Positions 30,983 to 41,171 of a DNA stretch of 64,000 nt are shown piece after piece. The notes under the pieces were generated by a model. That model searched no databases and had not been told where the DNA came from. It saw only the letters and a program-made list of their open reading frames with translations. The stretch lies in assembly GCA_030432905.1 (NCBI GenBank), contig JAUILU010000005.1, positions 62,001 through 126,000 on the forward strand, in the 5' to 3' direction. A program made the translations under genes and the position numbers. Within the stretch, counting starts at the first letter, position 1; every line of letters begins with the position of its first letter. Origin of the DNA: Phycisphaerae bacterium (GTDB lineage Bacteria; Planctomycetota; Phycisphaerae; Phycisphaerales; UBA1924).

Positions 30983-31975
30983 TCAACCAGCGTCACCTAC
31001 CCGAACCACAACACTGCCACGCTTGCGCCACTCATCGACCCGCCGATGCGCATCAACAATCTGCTCAAACCCAAACACGCTGTCCTTCACCGGCACAAAC
31101 TCACCAGACTCGGCAAGCTCCTTCACCAGCAGCAGATCCTCACGCGTGTCCTCCGAGACCCCCGACTTCACACGCCGCTTCCCAAAGATCGGCGTCCACA
31201 GCATCTGGAAAATCTCCGCCGCCCCCATCACAGCCGCAAGATACACGCCCCGCTCCGCCATCACCCGCTTGCATCTGGCAAACCGTGTCGCACCGACAGC
31301 ATCGAACACAAGGTCATACGGCCCGCCGCTCTCGGTGTAACTCTCAGTCTTGTAGTCGATCACCTCATCCGCGCCGAGCGACCGGACCAGTTCAACATTC
31401 GCCGTGCTGCACACGCCCGTTACATGCGCCCCGAAGTGCTTGGCGACCTGCACCGCCGCCGACCCGACCGAGCCCGAAGCGCCAACAACCAGCACCCGCT
31501 GCCCCTGCGTAATCTTGCCGAGCTTCTTCAGAAAGTAGATGGCCGTCAGCCCACCAAACGGCAGACACACCGACTCCTCCAGCGTCAGATTCGTCGGCTT
31601 CTTCGCGACCGTCTCGTCCTGACCCATCACGATGAACTCGGCGTACCCGCCCCGCCCCTTCTTCAATCCGGGGTGCGCAAAGACCTCATCGCCGACAGCA
31701 AACTTGTCCACACCCTCGCCGATCTTCTCGACCACACCCGACAGCTCAACACCGAGCAGCCGATACCGAGGCTGAAACACGCCGAGCATCAGCCGCCCCG
31801 GGACCCAGAAGATCGGCCTTGGCAGATTGAACCCGCGCACACGCGCATCGCCCGCGCTCGCCGTCGTGTAGCTAACCCGGATCTGCACCTCGCCCGGCCC
31901 AGGCTCGGGCCTCGGCAACTCGACAATCTGCAGAACCTCGGGCGGGCCGTAGCGTGTATAGATCGCGGCTTTCAT
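30983..31975 (-). CDS. medium-chain NAD(P)-dependent alcohol dehydrogenase/quinone oxidoreductase
   Basis: The 330-residue protein is an MDR-family enzyme. The N-terminal catalytic fold starts MKAAIYTRYGPPEVLQIVELP and has GVELSGVVEKIGEGVDKFAVGDEVFA. The cofactor fold has VLVVGASGSVGSAAVQVAKHFGAHVTGVCS, and the GASGSVG loop fits NADPH. The Cys/His residues of the zinc-binding loop are missing, so it is of the zinc-free quinone oxidoreductase type. Substrates are not predictable. It is probably monocistronic. Confidence 0.92.
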   Translation of the reverse strand: MKAAIYTRYGPPEVLQIVELPRPEPGPGEVQIRVSYTTASAGDARVRGFNLPRPIFWVPGRLMLGVFQPRYRLLGVELSGVVEKIGEGVDKFAVGDEVFAHPGLKKGRGGYAEFIVMGQDETVAKKPTNLTLEESVCLPFGGLTAIYFLKKLGKITQGQRVLVVGASGSVGSAAVQVAKHFGAHVTGVCSTANVELVRSLGADEVIDYKTESYTESGGPYDLVFDAVGATRFARCKRVMAERGVYLAAVMGAAEIFQMLWTPIFGKRRVKSGVSEDTREDLLLVKELAESGEFVPVKDSVFGFEQIVDAHRRVDEWRKRGSVVVRVGDAG

Positions 31976-32008
31976 GCCTTACTTATAGCCCCAATCCAAC
32001 CCCGCCCA

Positions 32009-33685
32009 TCAGCCAGCCGGGACCACCTCATCCTTAGCCACCGCCCTGCCGGGCCTCGTCCGCTTGCCGTTGAGCAGCGTCCCGATCGGCGTGTAGCGGA
32101 TGAACAGCGCGTACGTCACAAGCAGCACCAGCGCGCTCCCGTTGGTCAGCACCAGAGTCTTCACGATCGGCGACATCTCGACAGTCAGCAGCAGCGCCTG
32201 CCCGACCAAGATCAACGGCAGGTGCGCCAGGTACATCCAGTACGACGAATCAGAGAGATACCGAACCCACCGCCGCTCTTTCGCGAGCACAGCCTCGAAC
32301 AAACCAAGCAACCCGAACGTCATGAGCCACGCGTAGAGCACCTGCGTCAGATTCATCAGCATCCGCCGGAGCGACTCGTCCGCCACAAGCTTGGCCGACC
32401 TCTCGGCGTCGTACCCGAGAATCAGACCAAGCGGCAGCACCGCGATCGCCAGCGGCAGCGTGATGTACCACAACCCGCCGAGCTTCTTGTCCGCGCCGCG
32501 GTGGGCAAACATCAGCGCACCGAAGCCGAAGAAGATCGCGTAGTACAGCAGCACGTGCGGGATCGGGATCACGCCGGCGGAGGTGTCGGGGCCGAAGCCG
32601 GGGACCGTGTTGCCGGAGAGCATCTGGTACTGCGGCAGCATCGTCAGCGGGACGAGCCACAGGAAGCAGAGCGGGGCCGAGAACAGGGCGCCGGGCAGCC
32701 GGATGGTTGGGAGGAACTTGAGCAGTGAGGTGGTGATCGCGAAGCCGGCGATGAGGATGAGCAGGAACCAGAGAAACCAGAGGTGGTAGTAGAACGGGAA
32801 TTCCTGGAGCTTCTTGATGAAACTCGCTTCGTCGGCGGTTTCGGCGAGCTCGAACTCGGCGATCATTTCTTTGATCAGCTCGCGGCCTTGGCTGACCTCA
32901 TCGAAATCGATCGGGACGCTGACGAGGTTGGCGATGAATTCGGTGATTTGCTTGGTGTGTTCCAGAGCATCCGGTGGGCGCTGGCCGTCTGCGCTTTGGA
33001 GGGTTAGGTCGGCGCCGGCGTCGATGAGGAGGCGGGCGATTTCGTCGCGGCCGAAGAAGCATGCGGTGTGCATTGGGGTGTTCTGGTCGGCGTAGCGGGC
33101 GCTCGGGTCGGCGCCGACGCTGAGGAGGTATTCGGCGGCGGCGGGCTGGTCTTTGATCGCGGCCCAGCCGAGGGGGGTGACGCCGAGCTTTGGGTCTGGT
33201 GTGTTGAGGAGTTCGGAGTCAGCGTTGTAGGCGCTGAGACCTTCCATGTCGCCGTATGCGGTGACGGTCCAGATGTCGGGTGTTGGTGCTCGCTGGCCTT
33301 GGTCGGCGTTGGCTTTGATGTGGGCGGCTTGTGTTGCGCTTGCCCAGGAGGAGGCGTGCCATGTGGCGGGGAGGATGGTGCCGAGGGCGATTGAGAACGG
33401 GATGACGATTCGGAGGGTTCGGTGTTTGAGGAGGCCGTGGGTTCCTCGTCTTTGCCAGAGCATGGCTGTGAAGAAGCCTGATAGGAGGAAGAAGAGCGGC
33501 ATTCGGAAGCCGTGGATCGCCGGGACGATGAAGCCGAGTGTTGGTGAGGCTTGGCCGTCGTTGATGACCCATGCTGCTCCGAGGTAGGCGAGTGCTGCGT
33601 GGAGGCCTATGCCCAGCAGCATCGCGAAGGACCTCAGTGCGTCGAGGTCGTGTCGTCTTGGGTTCGTAGTTGCTTGTTGGTTCAT
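32009..33685 (-). CDS. acyltransferase-3 (OpgC-like) membrane protein with embedded ankyrin repeats
   Basis: The 558-residue protein has the membrane acyltransferase fold: DLDALRSFAMLLGIGLHAAL near the N-terminus with the conserved His/Arg region, FFLLSGFFTAMLWQRRG, and about ten hydrophobic helices overall. The usual loop after TM3 is replaced by a soluble part (residues about 140-240) with three ankyrin repeats: TPLGWAAIKDQPAAAEYLLSVGADPS, then a TPMHTACFFGRDEIARLLIDAGADL unit. Such repeats bind proteins, so a partner may dock there. The strand-composition switch (near 32550) falls inside this gene at about residue 378. Confidence 0.82.
   Translation of the reverse strand: MNQQATTNPRRHDLDALRSFAMLLGIGLHAALAYLGAAWVINDGQASPTLGFIVPAIHGFRMPLFFLLSGFFTAMLWQRRGTHGLLKHRTLRIVIPFSIALGTILPATWHASSWASATQAAHIKANADQGQRAPTPDIWTVTAYGDMEGLSAYNADSELLNTPDPKLGVTPLGWAAIKDQPAAAEYLLSVGADPSARYADQNTPMHTACFFGRDEIARLLIDAGADLTLQSADGQRPPDALEHTKQITEFIANLVSVPIDFDEVSQGRELIKEMIAEFELAETADEASFIKKLQEFPFYYHLWFLWFLLILIAGFAITTSLLKFLPTIRLPGALFSAPLCFLWLVPLTMLPQYQMLSGNTVPGFGPDTSAGVIPIPHVLLYYAIFFGFGALMFAHRGADKKLGGLWYITLPLAIAVLPLGLILGYDAERSAKLVADESLRRMLMNLTQVLYAWLMTFGLLGLFEAVLAKERRWVRYLSDSSYWMYLAHLPLILVGQALLLTVEMSPIVKTLVLTNGSALVLLVTYALFIRYTPIGTLLNGKRTRPGRAVAKDEVVPAG
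32500..32600. other. abrupt GC-skew inflection, candidate replication origin region
   Basis: Counting 60-base lines on the plus strand, C clearly exceeds G up to 32520 (for example 22 C to 16 G, 24 to 15, 28 to 8). From about 32521 G exceeds C (16 to 23, 15 to 26, 18 to 26, 7 to 28). The change happens within roughly 100 bases, inside a reading frame, and the sign is the same for both gene directions on each side. A C-to-G switch on the plus strand marks a cumulative-skew minimum, the usual place of an origin. No dnaA gene or DnaA-box cluster was noticed. Confidence 0.6.
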
Positions 33686-33865
33686 CCCTGCTCCCTATGG
33701 CGCAGAGATCCCCCTGCCGCCTGCCGAGCGGTTGCTCGGAATTTGAGGGTACGGGTTTCACGGGAGAGTCGTGAGTTGGATTTTTCGCTGATTTGAGGTT
33801 GCGTTTGTTGGGCTGGGCGGGGCCACATCGCTCATGCGAGAGGCACGTTTTGCTGGTGCTCGCGG

Positions 33866-33903
33866 CTCCCCTCTCCCCGGCCCTCTCCCCAGAGGGGAGA
33901 GGG
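33866..33903. repeat. REP-like CCCTCTCCCC hairpin repeat
   Basis: The sequence holds two tandem CCTCTCCCC-type units and a self-complementary CCCTCTCCCC...GGGGAGAGGG core at 33881-33903. Elements of this form are widespread as short dispersed repeats in high-GC bacteria, where they add PSGERAGERG-type peptides when they fall inside frames. It lies in the tail of a small ORF. Confidence 0.65.
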
Positions 33904-34202
33904 AGGTTTAGGAGTTTGGTGGCGGCTTTGCGTGTGGTTTCGGGGTGGGTGTTTGTGTAGGTGAGGTCGCGGAGTGCGGCGATGGCTGCGGGGCGGGCCT
34001 CGGCCTGTTCGAGCCGGCATCGGGCTTCGGCGATCTGGTCGATCGCGGCGAGGATGGATTGGGCTTCGGGGGTCGCGAGGATGGCTGCGACCTCGGGGAT
34101 GCTCAGGTCCATGTGTGCTGCGATATCGACGACGGTGTAGACGGGATTCTGGAGCGCTTCGAAGAGCGCGTTCAGTTGATCGGGTGTGGGTGTGGGTTGC
34201 AT
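33866..34202 (-). pseudogene. small helical/HTH-like ORF with its 3' end overrun by a repeat
   Basis: From ATG 34202 (AGGAGA 11 bases upstream) about 98 residues look real: QLNALFEALQNPVYTVVDIAAHMDLSIPEVAAIL resembles a winged or HTH segment, followed by a helical region and a TNTHPETTRKAATKLLNL end. The frame then runs through the REP-like repeat into low-complexity Arg/Pro-rich sequence and only stops at 33219, antisense to the acyltransferase gene. I take the coding part to end at the repeat, so the gene has either lost its stop or been extended by insertion. Function is unknown. Confidence 0.5.
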
Positions 34203-34472
34203 GTCCCAAAGTTCTCCTGCGGGGGATGGCTTGGGGGGTAGACTAAATTTTGTGGCGGGACTGTGTCGGAAGCAAGCGGGAGAGTAGGAGTTGGAGGATT
34301 ATGCGCACGGAATGTGGCACTGCTTGGTCGTCAGGCTGGGCGAAGGGAAATAGGGCGACCCGCCAAGCCGGACACAGAGAGTTGAATACTATAGCACATT
34401 TCTGTGATTCTCTATACACTTGAAAGCAAACAGGACATGCCAGATTATACTCCACACACAAGGGAGAACTGA
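34203..34472. other. region upstream of the NACHT gene
   Basis: No gene is supported. Composition falls from GC-rich to AT-rich at roughly 34380, about 90 bases before the NACHT start, marking the left edge of the compositional island. No direct repeat, tRNA or integrase marks the edge. Confidence 0.5.
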
Positions 34473-36359
34473 ATGGATCCAAGCTTCATTATTCCAAGTC
34501 TACGTGCTGTTGACTCACTAAGTAATTTAGTATCCAACTTATCCAGTGACCAGCCACGTCAAGGGACTGTCAGAATTGACACTGCCCATCACGAAACGCA
34601 TCTTCAGGATCATCTTGCCTATGTTAATGACTGGGCTAGTAACGTATCGATAAAAGGTACTCAACGGCTTCTGGAACAAATCTCCATCGACGTGCATGCT
34701 CAACCAGGCCAAGCACGTCGCGCCAAAGAAGACCTTGATAATATTGCGCCAATTGACACCCTGATATCTGGCACTACCTCGGTATTCCTTGGGGGGCCCG
34801 GTGCAGGAAAGACTACAACCCTAAAGATGCTTGCAACCCATCTCTTCACTGCCACTTCCGGCCACGTAAGCGATGATCTATCATTTCCAATTGTACTTCG
34901 CCTTAGATCGCTTCCTTCAAAGCAAAGTATTTCGGAAGCGATATTGCAAGCAATTGGTTTAAGAGTGGTAATTGAAGGGTTTTATGACAGCTTCGACTCT
35001 TCATACAATCCATCCGATCATCCATACGTTTCGCAAGTAATAGAGAATATCTGCGCCGGTTACTTGAGAGAAATGAATGTAGCAATTTTATTAGATGGTC
35101 TTGACGAAGTACGGCACGAGCAATACAGGAGGTTTGTATCAGAACTAACCCGACTTACAGCAACCATGGGTAATTCTTGTATAATTACTACATGTAGACA
35201 TGGGGCCTACACAGTACCTATTGAGAATGCTATTGTCTACAGTCTCAAGCCATTCACTCACCAACAATCAGTAGATTTTATATCTAAATGGTTTTTAGAC
35301 GAAGACAAAACAAATGATCTGATTCGTTCAATATCAGAATCTCCGTATTCCGAATTGCTATACACACCGCTTCACGCCGCGAATCTCTGCAGCGTATATG
35401 AACGCTATGGCGCACTTCCAAATGAACATGTTTTAATTTACTCCATGATCATTGACAGCAGATTAAGAGACTGGGACGAGCAACGAGGCGTCATCCGTTT
35501 CGCCAGATTCTCTGGCCTGACGCAAGACAGACGCAAGCAATTCCTGTCGCAACTTGCTTACGAAATGGCACGGGTTGGGAGCAGCTTGTCTTTTACGATA
35601 CTTGACGCAAGCGATGCGCTTTGGGAAATGTCTGATATATGGGATATTGAAAAATCAGATCCACGAGAACTTCTAGAGGATTTAGAAGCGGCCACAGGCA
35701 TAATCCAGCTTGTGCATTTTGACGAATATGAATTCATTCATAAAACAATTCAGGAATTTTTGGTCGCTGATCACATTGCCCGGGCGCCCACACTGCGGCA
35801 AGATGCATCGACTATAATCGAGCTACCGGATGCATGCGCACTCTCTATTGCCCTAAGCGTGGATCGAGCCTCGTTTTCATTTGCCTTGTGGGATACTGTT
35901 CGCACAATATCTCGTGGACGCTTATCAAAATTCTCAGGACAATTTCTAAATCGTATTATTAATGAAAAACTCAAAATAAATACAAGTGTATTAGGCGGTT
36001 GGTCGCTGCTCTCCTTTATATCTTGTTCATTACAACGGCTTCAGTTCTTTCAGGACCAAGAACAAGTATCTACACTCCGTGAAGAACCTTTCTTTGCGAC
36101 GGTACTAAACAACGACGAGTCAATACATAAACTGTTTTACAGCCCGCTATCATTAGCAATCGGATACTTACGTGATTCTCCATTTAACGAAGAAAATCTT
36201 GCTTCAATTGATGTTCAAAAATTCTATCCCGAACACATCGGGCGTCGAACCAGTGAACACTGGATAGATATAAGCAATACAATTCCTGACGCAGGAACAG
36301 CTGTGATAGTTCCTGACGAAATAATATTGCCAAAGACACTAGTTGAGGCACTTACCTAA
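34473..36359 (+). CDS. NACHT-domain STAND ATPase, candidate antiphage defence protein
   Basis: The 628-residue protein has a helical N-terminus (HLAYVNDWASNVSI region) leading to Walker A GGPGAGKTT at residues 107-115 and Walker B AILLDGLDEV at 204-213, the NACHT signature. A sensor-type TTCRHG follows at about residue 240. The C-terminal third is helical (LSIALSVDRASFSFALWD and on), with no LRR, WD or TPR repeats recognised and no obvious effector domain. Bacterial NACHT proteins defend against phages. It starts behind GGGAG. Its base composition (low-to-mid 40s percent GC by eye) is far below its neighbours, a sign of horizontal transfer. Confidence 0.85.
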   Translation: MDPSFIIPSLRAVDSLSNLVSNLSSDQPRQGTVRIDTAHHETHLQDHLAYVNDWASNVSIKGTQRLLEQISIDVHAQPGQARRAKEDLDNIAPIDTLISGTTSVFLGGPGAGKTTTLKMLATHLFTATSGHVSDDLSFPIVLRLRSLPSKQSISEAILQAIGLRVVIEGFYDSFDSSYNPSDHPYVSQVIENICAGYLREMNVAILLDGLDEVRHEQYRRFVSELTRLTATMGNSCIITTCRHGAYTVPIENAIVYSLKPFTHQQSVDFISKWFLDEDKTNDLIRSISESPYSELLYTPLHAANLCSVYERYGALPNEHVLIYSMIIDSRLRDWDEQRGVIRFARFSGLTQDRRKQFLSQLAYEMARVGSSLSFTILDASDALWEMSDIWDIEKSDPRELLEDLEAATGIIQLVHFDEYEFIHKTIQEFLVADHIARAPTLRQDASTIIELPDACALSIALSVDRASFSFALWDTVRTISRGRLSKFSGQFLNRIINEKLKINTSVLGGWSLLSFISCSLQRLQFFQDQEQVSTLREEPFFATVLNNDESIHKLFYSPLSLAIGYLRDSPFNEENLASIDVQKFYPEHIGRRTSEHWIDISNTIPDAGTAVIVPDEIILPKTLVEALT

Positions 36360-36362
36360 ACA

Positions 36363-36392
36363 ACACAGCTCGTCGTTAAACGAGCTATGTGT
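36363..36392. terminator. bidirectional hairpin between NACHT gene and groEL
   Basis: The stem AGCTCGT/ACGAGCT (36367-36386) is extended by ACAC/GTGT with a 2-base bulge. It lies between the two convergent stops. There is no clear T run, so termination strength is uncertain. Confidence 0.55.
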
Positions 36393-36402
36393 ATCGCATC
36401 AA

Positions 36403-38067
<1,665 letters not shown>

Positions 38068-38310
38068 TTATGCGTGAGTGAGAGTTTCGTGTTCGGCTCC
38101 GATGCGGAGCCAGGCGACTTGTTCGGCATCGATTACGAATTCGGATCTGCCGTCGGTGAGCTTGACGAGGTGGTCGTCCTCGTCGGGGATGAGCATCGCG
38201 GCGGTGACGGTGAGCAGGGCTGCTGCATCGGGCACGCCTTGGAAGCAGAACTGCACGTCGCGTTTGCCGGTGCATTCAGATAGGGCTGTACGGAGTTGAT
38301 CGTTGTTCAT
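38068..38310 (-). CDS. small conserved-looking protein, unknown (groESL locus)
   Basis: The 80-residue soluble protein begins [22 protein letters not shown] and continues with a beta-strand-rich [24 protein letters not shown]. No family is recognised. It lies 14 bases from the next small ORF and 33 bases before groEL. The short spacing and clean start suggest a real gene in the chaperonin transcript. Confidence 0.65.
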   Translation of the reverse strand: MNNDQLRTALSECTGKRDVQFCFQGVPDAAALLTVTAAMLIPDEDDHLVKLTDGRSEFVIDAEQVAWLRIGAEHETLTHA

Positions 38311-38324
38311 GGCTGTAGGAGTCC

Positions 38325-38708
38325 TTAGTCGAGTTCCTCGCGGGGGTCGCTGAAGCCGACGATGTCGATGCGGTCGGTGTCAACGAGGAGGCCGATTTCG
38401 TAGACGTCGGCTTTGCCCCGTGCTTGGAGGAGGTCGGTGTTGGTGATCCAGCCGTAGATGAAGAGGTCGGAAGAGACGAGCTCTGGGACTTTGTAGCGGT
38501 CCTTCTGTTCGTCGGTGAGGTCTGTGTAGTGCTCGATGCCGTCGACGTCGGTGAGAGCGCCGATGCCTCTGCCTGCGACGGGCGCGCCGGAGGCGACGAG
38601 CTCGATGTCGGTCATGTAGGTCCAGGTGCCGCCGATCGAGAAGTGGATGCGGAGGCCCTTGTCTTTGGCGTGTGCGAACATTCGTTCGACGGTTAGGCGT
38701 GCGCTCAT
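38325..38708 (-). CDS. small conserved-looking protein, unknown (groESL locus)
   Basis: The 127-residue soluble protein starts SARLTVERMFAHAKDKGLRIHFSIGGTWTYMTDIEL. It has a mixed alpha/beta look and an acidic C-terminus (GFSDPREELD). No family or catalytic motif is recognised. It lies between groES and the next small ORF, in the same direction, and the gaps on both sides are short. It may be a chaperonin cofactor or a substrate, but this rests on position only. Confidence 0.65.
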   Translation of the reverse strand: MSARLTVERMFAHAKDKGLRIHFSIGGTWTYMTDIELVASGAPVAGRGIGALTDVDGIEHYTDLTDEQKDRYKVPELVSSDLFIYGWITNTDLLQARGKADVYEIGLLVDTDRIDIVGFSDPREELD

Positions 38709-38744
38709 CTTTGTGCTCCCTTGCTCGGGTCGTCGCTGGCTTTG

Positions 38745-39053
38745 TTAGTCCACGATTGCGAGGATGTCGGCCTCGTTCATGATGAGGTACTCGTCGTCGC
38801 CGAATTTGACGTCGGTGCCGGCGTAGCTGGTGAAGATGACGCGGTCGCCTTCTTTGATGGAGAGAGGGATGCGTTCGCCGGTCTCGGTGTTGAGTGCGCC
38901 GTCACCGACCGCGACGACGAGGCCGGTCTTTGGGCGCTCTTTGCCGGACTCTGGGAGGATGATGCCTGCGGCGGTGGTCTGTTCTGGCTCGTCGCGTTCG
39001 ACGAGGAGCTTGTCGTGGAGGGGCTTGATGCCGACGCGTGCTTTGGTTGCCAT
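38745..39053 (-). CDS. groES: co-chaperonin GroES (10 kDa)
   Basis: The 102-residue protein caps GroEL. It has the mobile loop region (ERDEPEQTTAAGIILPES), then GLVVAVGDGALNTETGERIPLSIKEGDRVIFTSYAGTDVKFGDDEYLIMNEADILAIVD, which matches the roof and body of GroES. The start is ATG 39053; the frame is open upstream, but that part matches nothing. No CIRCE-type HrcA operator is visible upstream. Confidence 0.96.
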   Translation of the reverse strand: MATKARVGIKPLHDKLLVERDEPEQTTAAGIILPESGKERPKTGLVVAVGDGALNTETGERIPLSIKEGDRVIFTSYAGTDVKFGDDEYLIMNEADILAIVD

Positions 39054-39100
39054 TTTCTGATCTCCAATGAGAGGGTGTGATTCTTTGTGACAAACGGGTG

Positions 39101-39625
39101 TTACGAGGCGGGCCACTGGCCCTTGTAGTGCCTTGTGACACATCTTCTGAGAACTTCGAGGAGTGTTTCGACGTCGCGTGTGTTGCGGGGCCGGTTGATG
39201 ACGGCGAAGGCGCCGTGCTTGAGGGCGGCGTTGAGTTGGCGGATCTCGTCTCGCTCGGTGCGGGCGCTGGTGATGGCGACGGTCGGGGGCCTGTGGGTCA
39301 GGCGGGCGAGGACGTCGAGGAGCCGGTAGCCGCCTTCTTTGGCTTGGCTGGGGTCGCAGCACTCGAGGGGGAGGCCGAGGTCGACGAGCGCGACGTGGAT
39401 GGTGAGGGACTGGATGAGGTCTGAGGCCTGCTTGCCTGAGCCGGCGTGGTGGGCGTTGATGCCCATGGGTGCCAGGAGCGTGGGCAGGCGGCTGACCCAG
39501 GAGTCGGCGCGGTAGGAGGCGTCGGAGAGCAGGAGGTTGAGTCGACCGGGCGCGCTCTGGCCGGCGTGATCGTTGACCGATCCGCCGGTTGAGCCGTTGC
39601 CGAAGTCGTCGCGCACGATCTGCAT
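39101..39625 (-). CDS. response-regulator receiver protein
   Basis: The 174-residue product from ATG 39625 has a receiver-like fold: LNLLLSDASYRADSWVSRL, IHVALVDLGLPLECCDPSQAKEGGYRLLDVL with the phospho-Asp position, AITSARTERDEIR with a Ser/Thr switch, and a GAFAVINRPRN end where the usual Lys is replaced by Arg. There is no output domain. It lies 47 bases upstream of groES in the same direction and could be transcribed with it. No kinase is nearby. Confidence 0.72.
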   Translation of the reverse strand: MQIVRDDFGNGSTGGSVNDHAGQSAPGRLNLLLSDASYRADSWVSRLPTLLAPMGINAHHAGSGKQASDLIQSLTIHVALVDLGLPLECCDPSQAKEGGYRLLDVLARLTHRPPTVAITSARTERDEIRQLNAALKHGAFAVINRPRNTRDVETLLEVLRRCVTRHYKGQWPAS

Positions 39626-39821
39626 GCCAGTTGGAAGGCAACTGCCGTGCCTGAGATGGGGCGGGTTTGTTGGGCTGAGAGGGGTGAAAAACCGCCCCAC
39701 GGCTTTGGTTTGTCTGCCTCGGTTCGCGGGTGGGCCGGGGTGGGTGTCAAACTGGCAGCGAGTGGCTGGTTTGCGGGGCTGGGGATGGTGTTCGGATTCG
39801 GGACGGGTATACACTGGTGGC

Positions 39822-41168
39822 ATGGAAATCGCGCTCATCGTGCTGGGGATCGGGGTTGTGGCTCTTGGGGTGCTGGCGGTCTGGCTCGGGCTTCGGCTAG
39901 GGCGGGTCGGCGGCGAGCTTGCCGGGGCGAGGCAGGTGCTGACAGAGCAGAAAGCCGAGCACGATCGGGCGGCGGGCGATCTGAACGCGAAGCTGGGCGA
40001 GGCAATTGCCAAGGCGGACGAGAGCGGCGGCCGGGTCTCGCAGCAAGCGGAAGAGATCGCGCGGCTCAACGAGCGGCTGGAGAACGCGGCGCGGATCCAG
40101 CAGGAACTGGACAAGAACGAGGAGCGGCTCAAAGAGGCGTTCGGGGCGCTGAGCGCGCAGGCGCTCAAGGACGGGCGGGCGGAGTTTCTGGCGCAGGCCA
40201 AGCCGGTGTTTGAGGCGGCGAAGAAAGAACAGAGCGATCTGGTCAAGCCGATTGGTGAGGTGCTGGCGGCGACGCGCGAGAAGCTTGAGACAATCGAGAA
40301 ATCACGCGCGGAGAGCTTCGCGGCGCTGCACGAGCGAATGGAGCTTGTGACGCAGGCGGGCCAGGGGCTGCGCGAGGAGACGAACAAGCTGACGCGGGCG
40401 CTGAGTCGGCCCGAGATCCGCGGGCAGTACGGCGAGATCCAGCTCCGGCGGGTCGCGGAGCTTGCGGGGATGACGAGCTATTGCGACTTTACCGAGCAGA
40501 CGAGCGTGCGCGACAGCGAGGACAAGCTGCTCCGGCCGGACATGGTTGTGAAGCTGCCCAACGAGCGCGTGATCGCGGTCGATGCGAAGACGAACACGTA
40601 CGCGTACATCGAGGCTGTGAACGCCGAGAGCGATGAGGACCGTGAGCAGCACCTTGAGCGGTTTGCCAAGCACGTTCAGGATCAGGCGAAGAAGCTCTCT
40701 GATAAGAAGTACTGGTCGCAGTTTGACGGCTCGCCCGAGTTTGTGGTGATGTTTGTGCCGGGCGATCACTTTATTGATGCGGCGTTGTCGCGCAAGCCGG
40801 ACTTGCTGGATATCGCGGCACAGAGCGGGGTGATCCTTGCGAGCCCTTCGACGCTGATCGGGCTGCTTCGCGCGGTGGCGGTTGGCTGGCGGGAGAGCAA
40901 GCTGGCGGAGGAAGCCAAGGCGTTGTGGGAGCTTGGCAAGGAGCTGCACGAGCGGGCGGCGGTCGCGTTTGATCACGCGGGCGATCTCGGGAAGTCGCTC
41001 AGGCAGAGCGTCGAGCGGTACAACAGGCTTGTCGGGTCGATCGATTCGAGGCTGGTGCCGACGCTGAGGAAGTTTGAGGATGCGGGCGCGAACAGCGCGA
41101 AGCAGCTTTCTGAGGTGAAGCATGTTGATGCGCAACCCAAGCTGATCGAGAACAGCTCTTCTGAGTAG
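39822..41168 (+). CDS. rmuC: RmuC family DNA recombination protein
   Basis: The 448-residue protein from ATG 39822 has an N-terminal membrane segment (IALIVLGIGVVALGVLAVWLGL), a long Gln/Glu/Ala-rich coiled coil to about residue 170, and the RmuC domain: LTRALSRPEIRGQYGEIQLRRVAELAGM, LPNERVIAVDAKTNTYAYIEA with the PD-(D/E)xK-like VDAK, and FVPGDHFIDAALSRKPDLLDIA. It is thought to limit inversions between short repeats, and an endonuclease fold is inferred in the family. The open frame to 39573 has no family support. Confidence 0.95.
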   Translation: MEIALIVLGIGVVALGVLAVWLGLRLGRVGGELAGARQVLTEQKAEHDRAAGDLNAKLGEAIAKADESGGRVSQQAEEIARLNERLENAARIQQELDKNEERLKEAFGALSAQALKDGRAEFLAQAKPVFEAAKKEQSDLVKPIGEVLAATREKLETIEKSRAESFAALHERMELVTQAGQGLREETNKLTRALSRPEIRGQYGEIQLRRVAELAGMTSYCDFTEQTSVRDSEDKLLRPDMVVKLPNERVIAVDAKTNTYAYIEAVNAESDEDREQHLERFAKHVQDQAKKLSDKKYWSQFDGSPEFVVMFVPGDHFIDAALSRKPDLLDIAAQSGVILASPSTLIGLLRAVAVGWRESKLAEEAKALWELGKELHERAAVAFDHAGDLGKSLRQSVERYNRLVGSIDSRLVPTLRKFEDAGANSAKQLSEVKHVDAQPKLIENSSSE

Positions 41169-41171
41169 AAG

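Noticed and set aside
32000..34500. DnaA boxes (TTATCCACA) at the skew switch
   Set aside because: I found no exact copy by eye, so the origin claim rests on composition alone.
39054..39100. CIRCE element for HrcA in front of groES
   Set aside because: No TTAGCACTC-N9-GAGTGCTAA-like repeat was seen here or before the response regulator gene.
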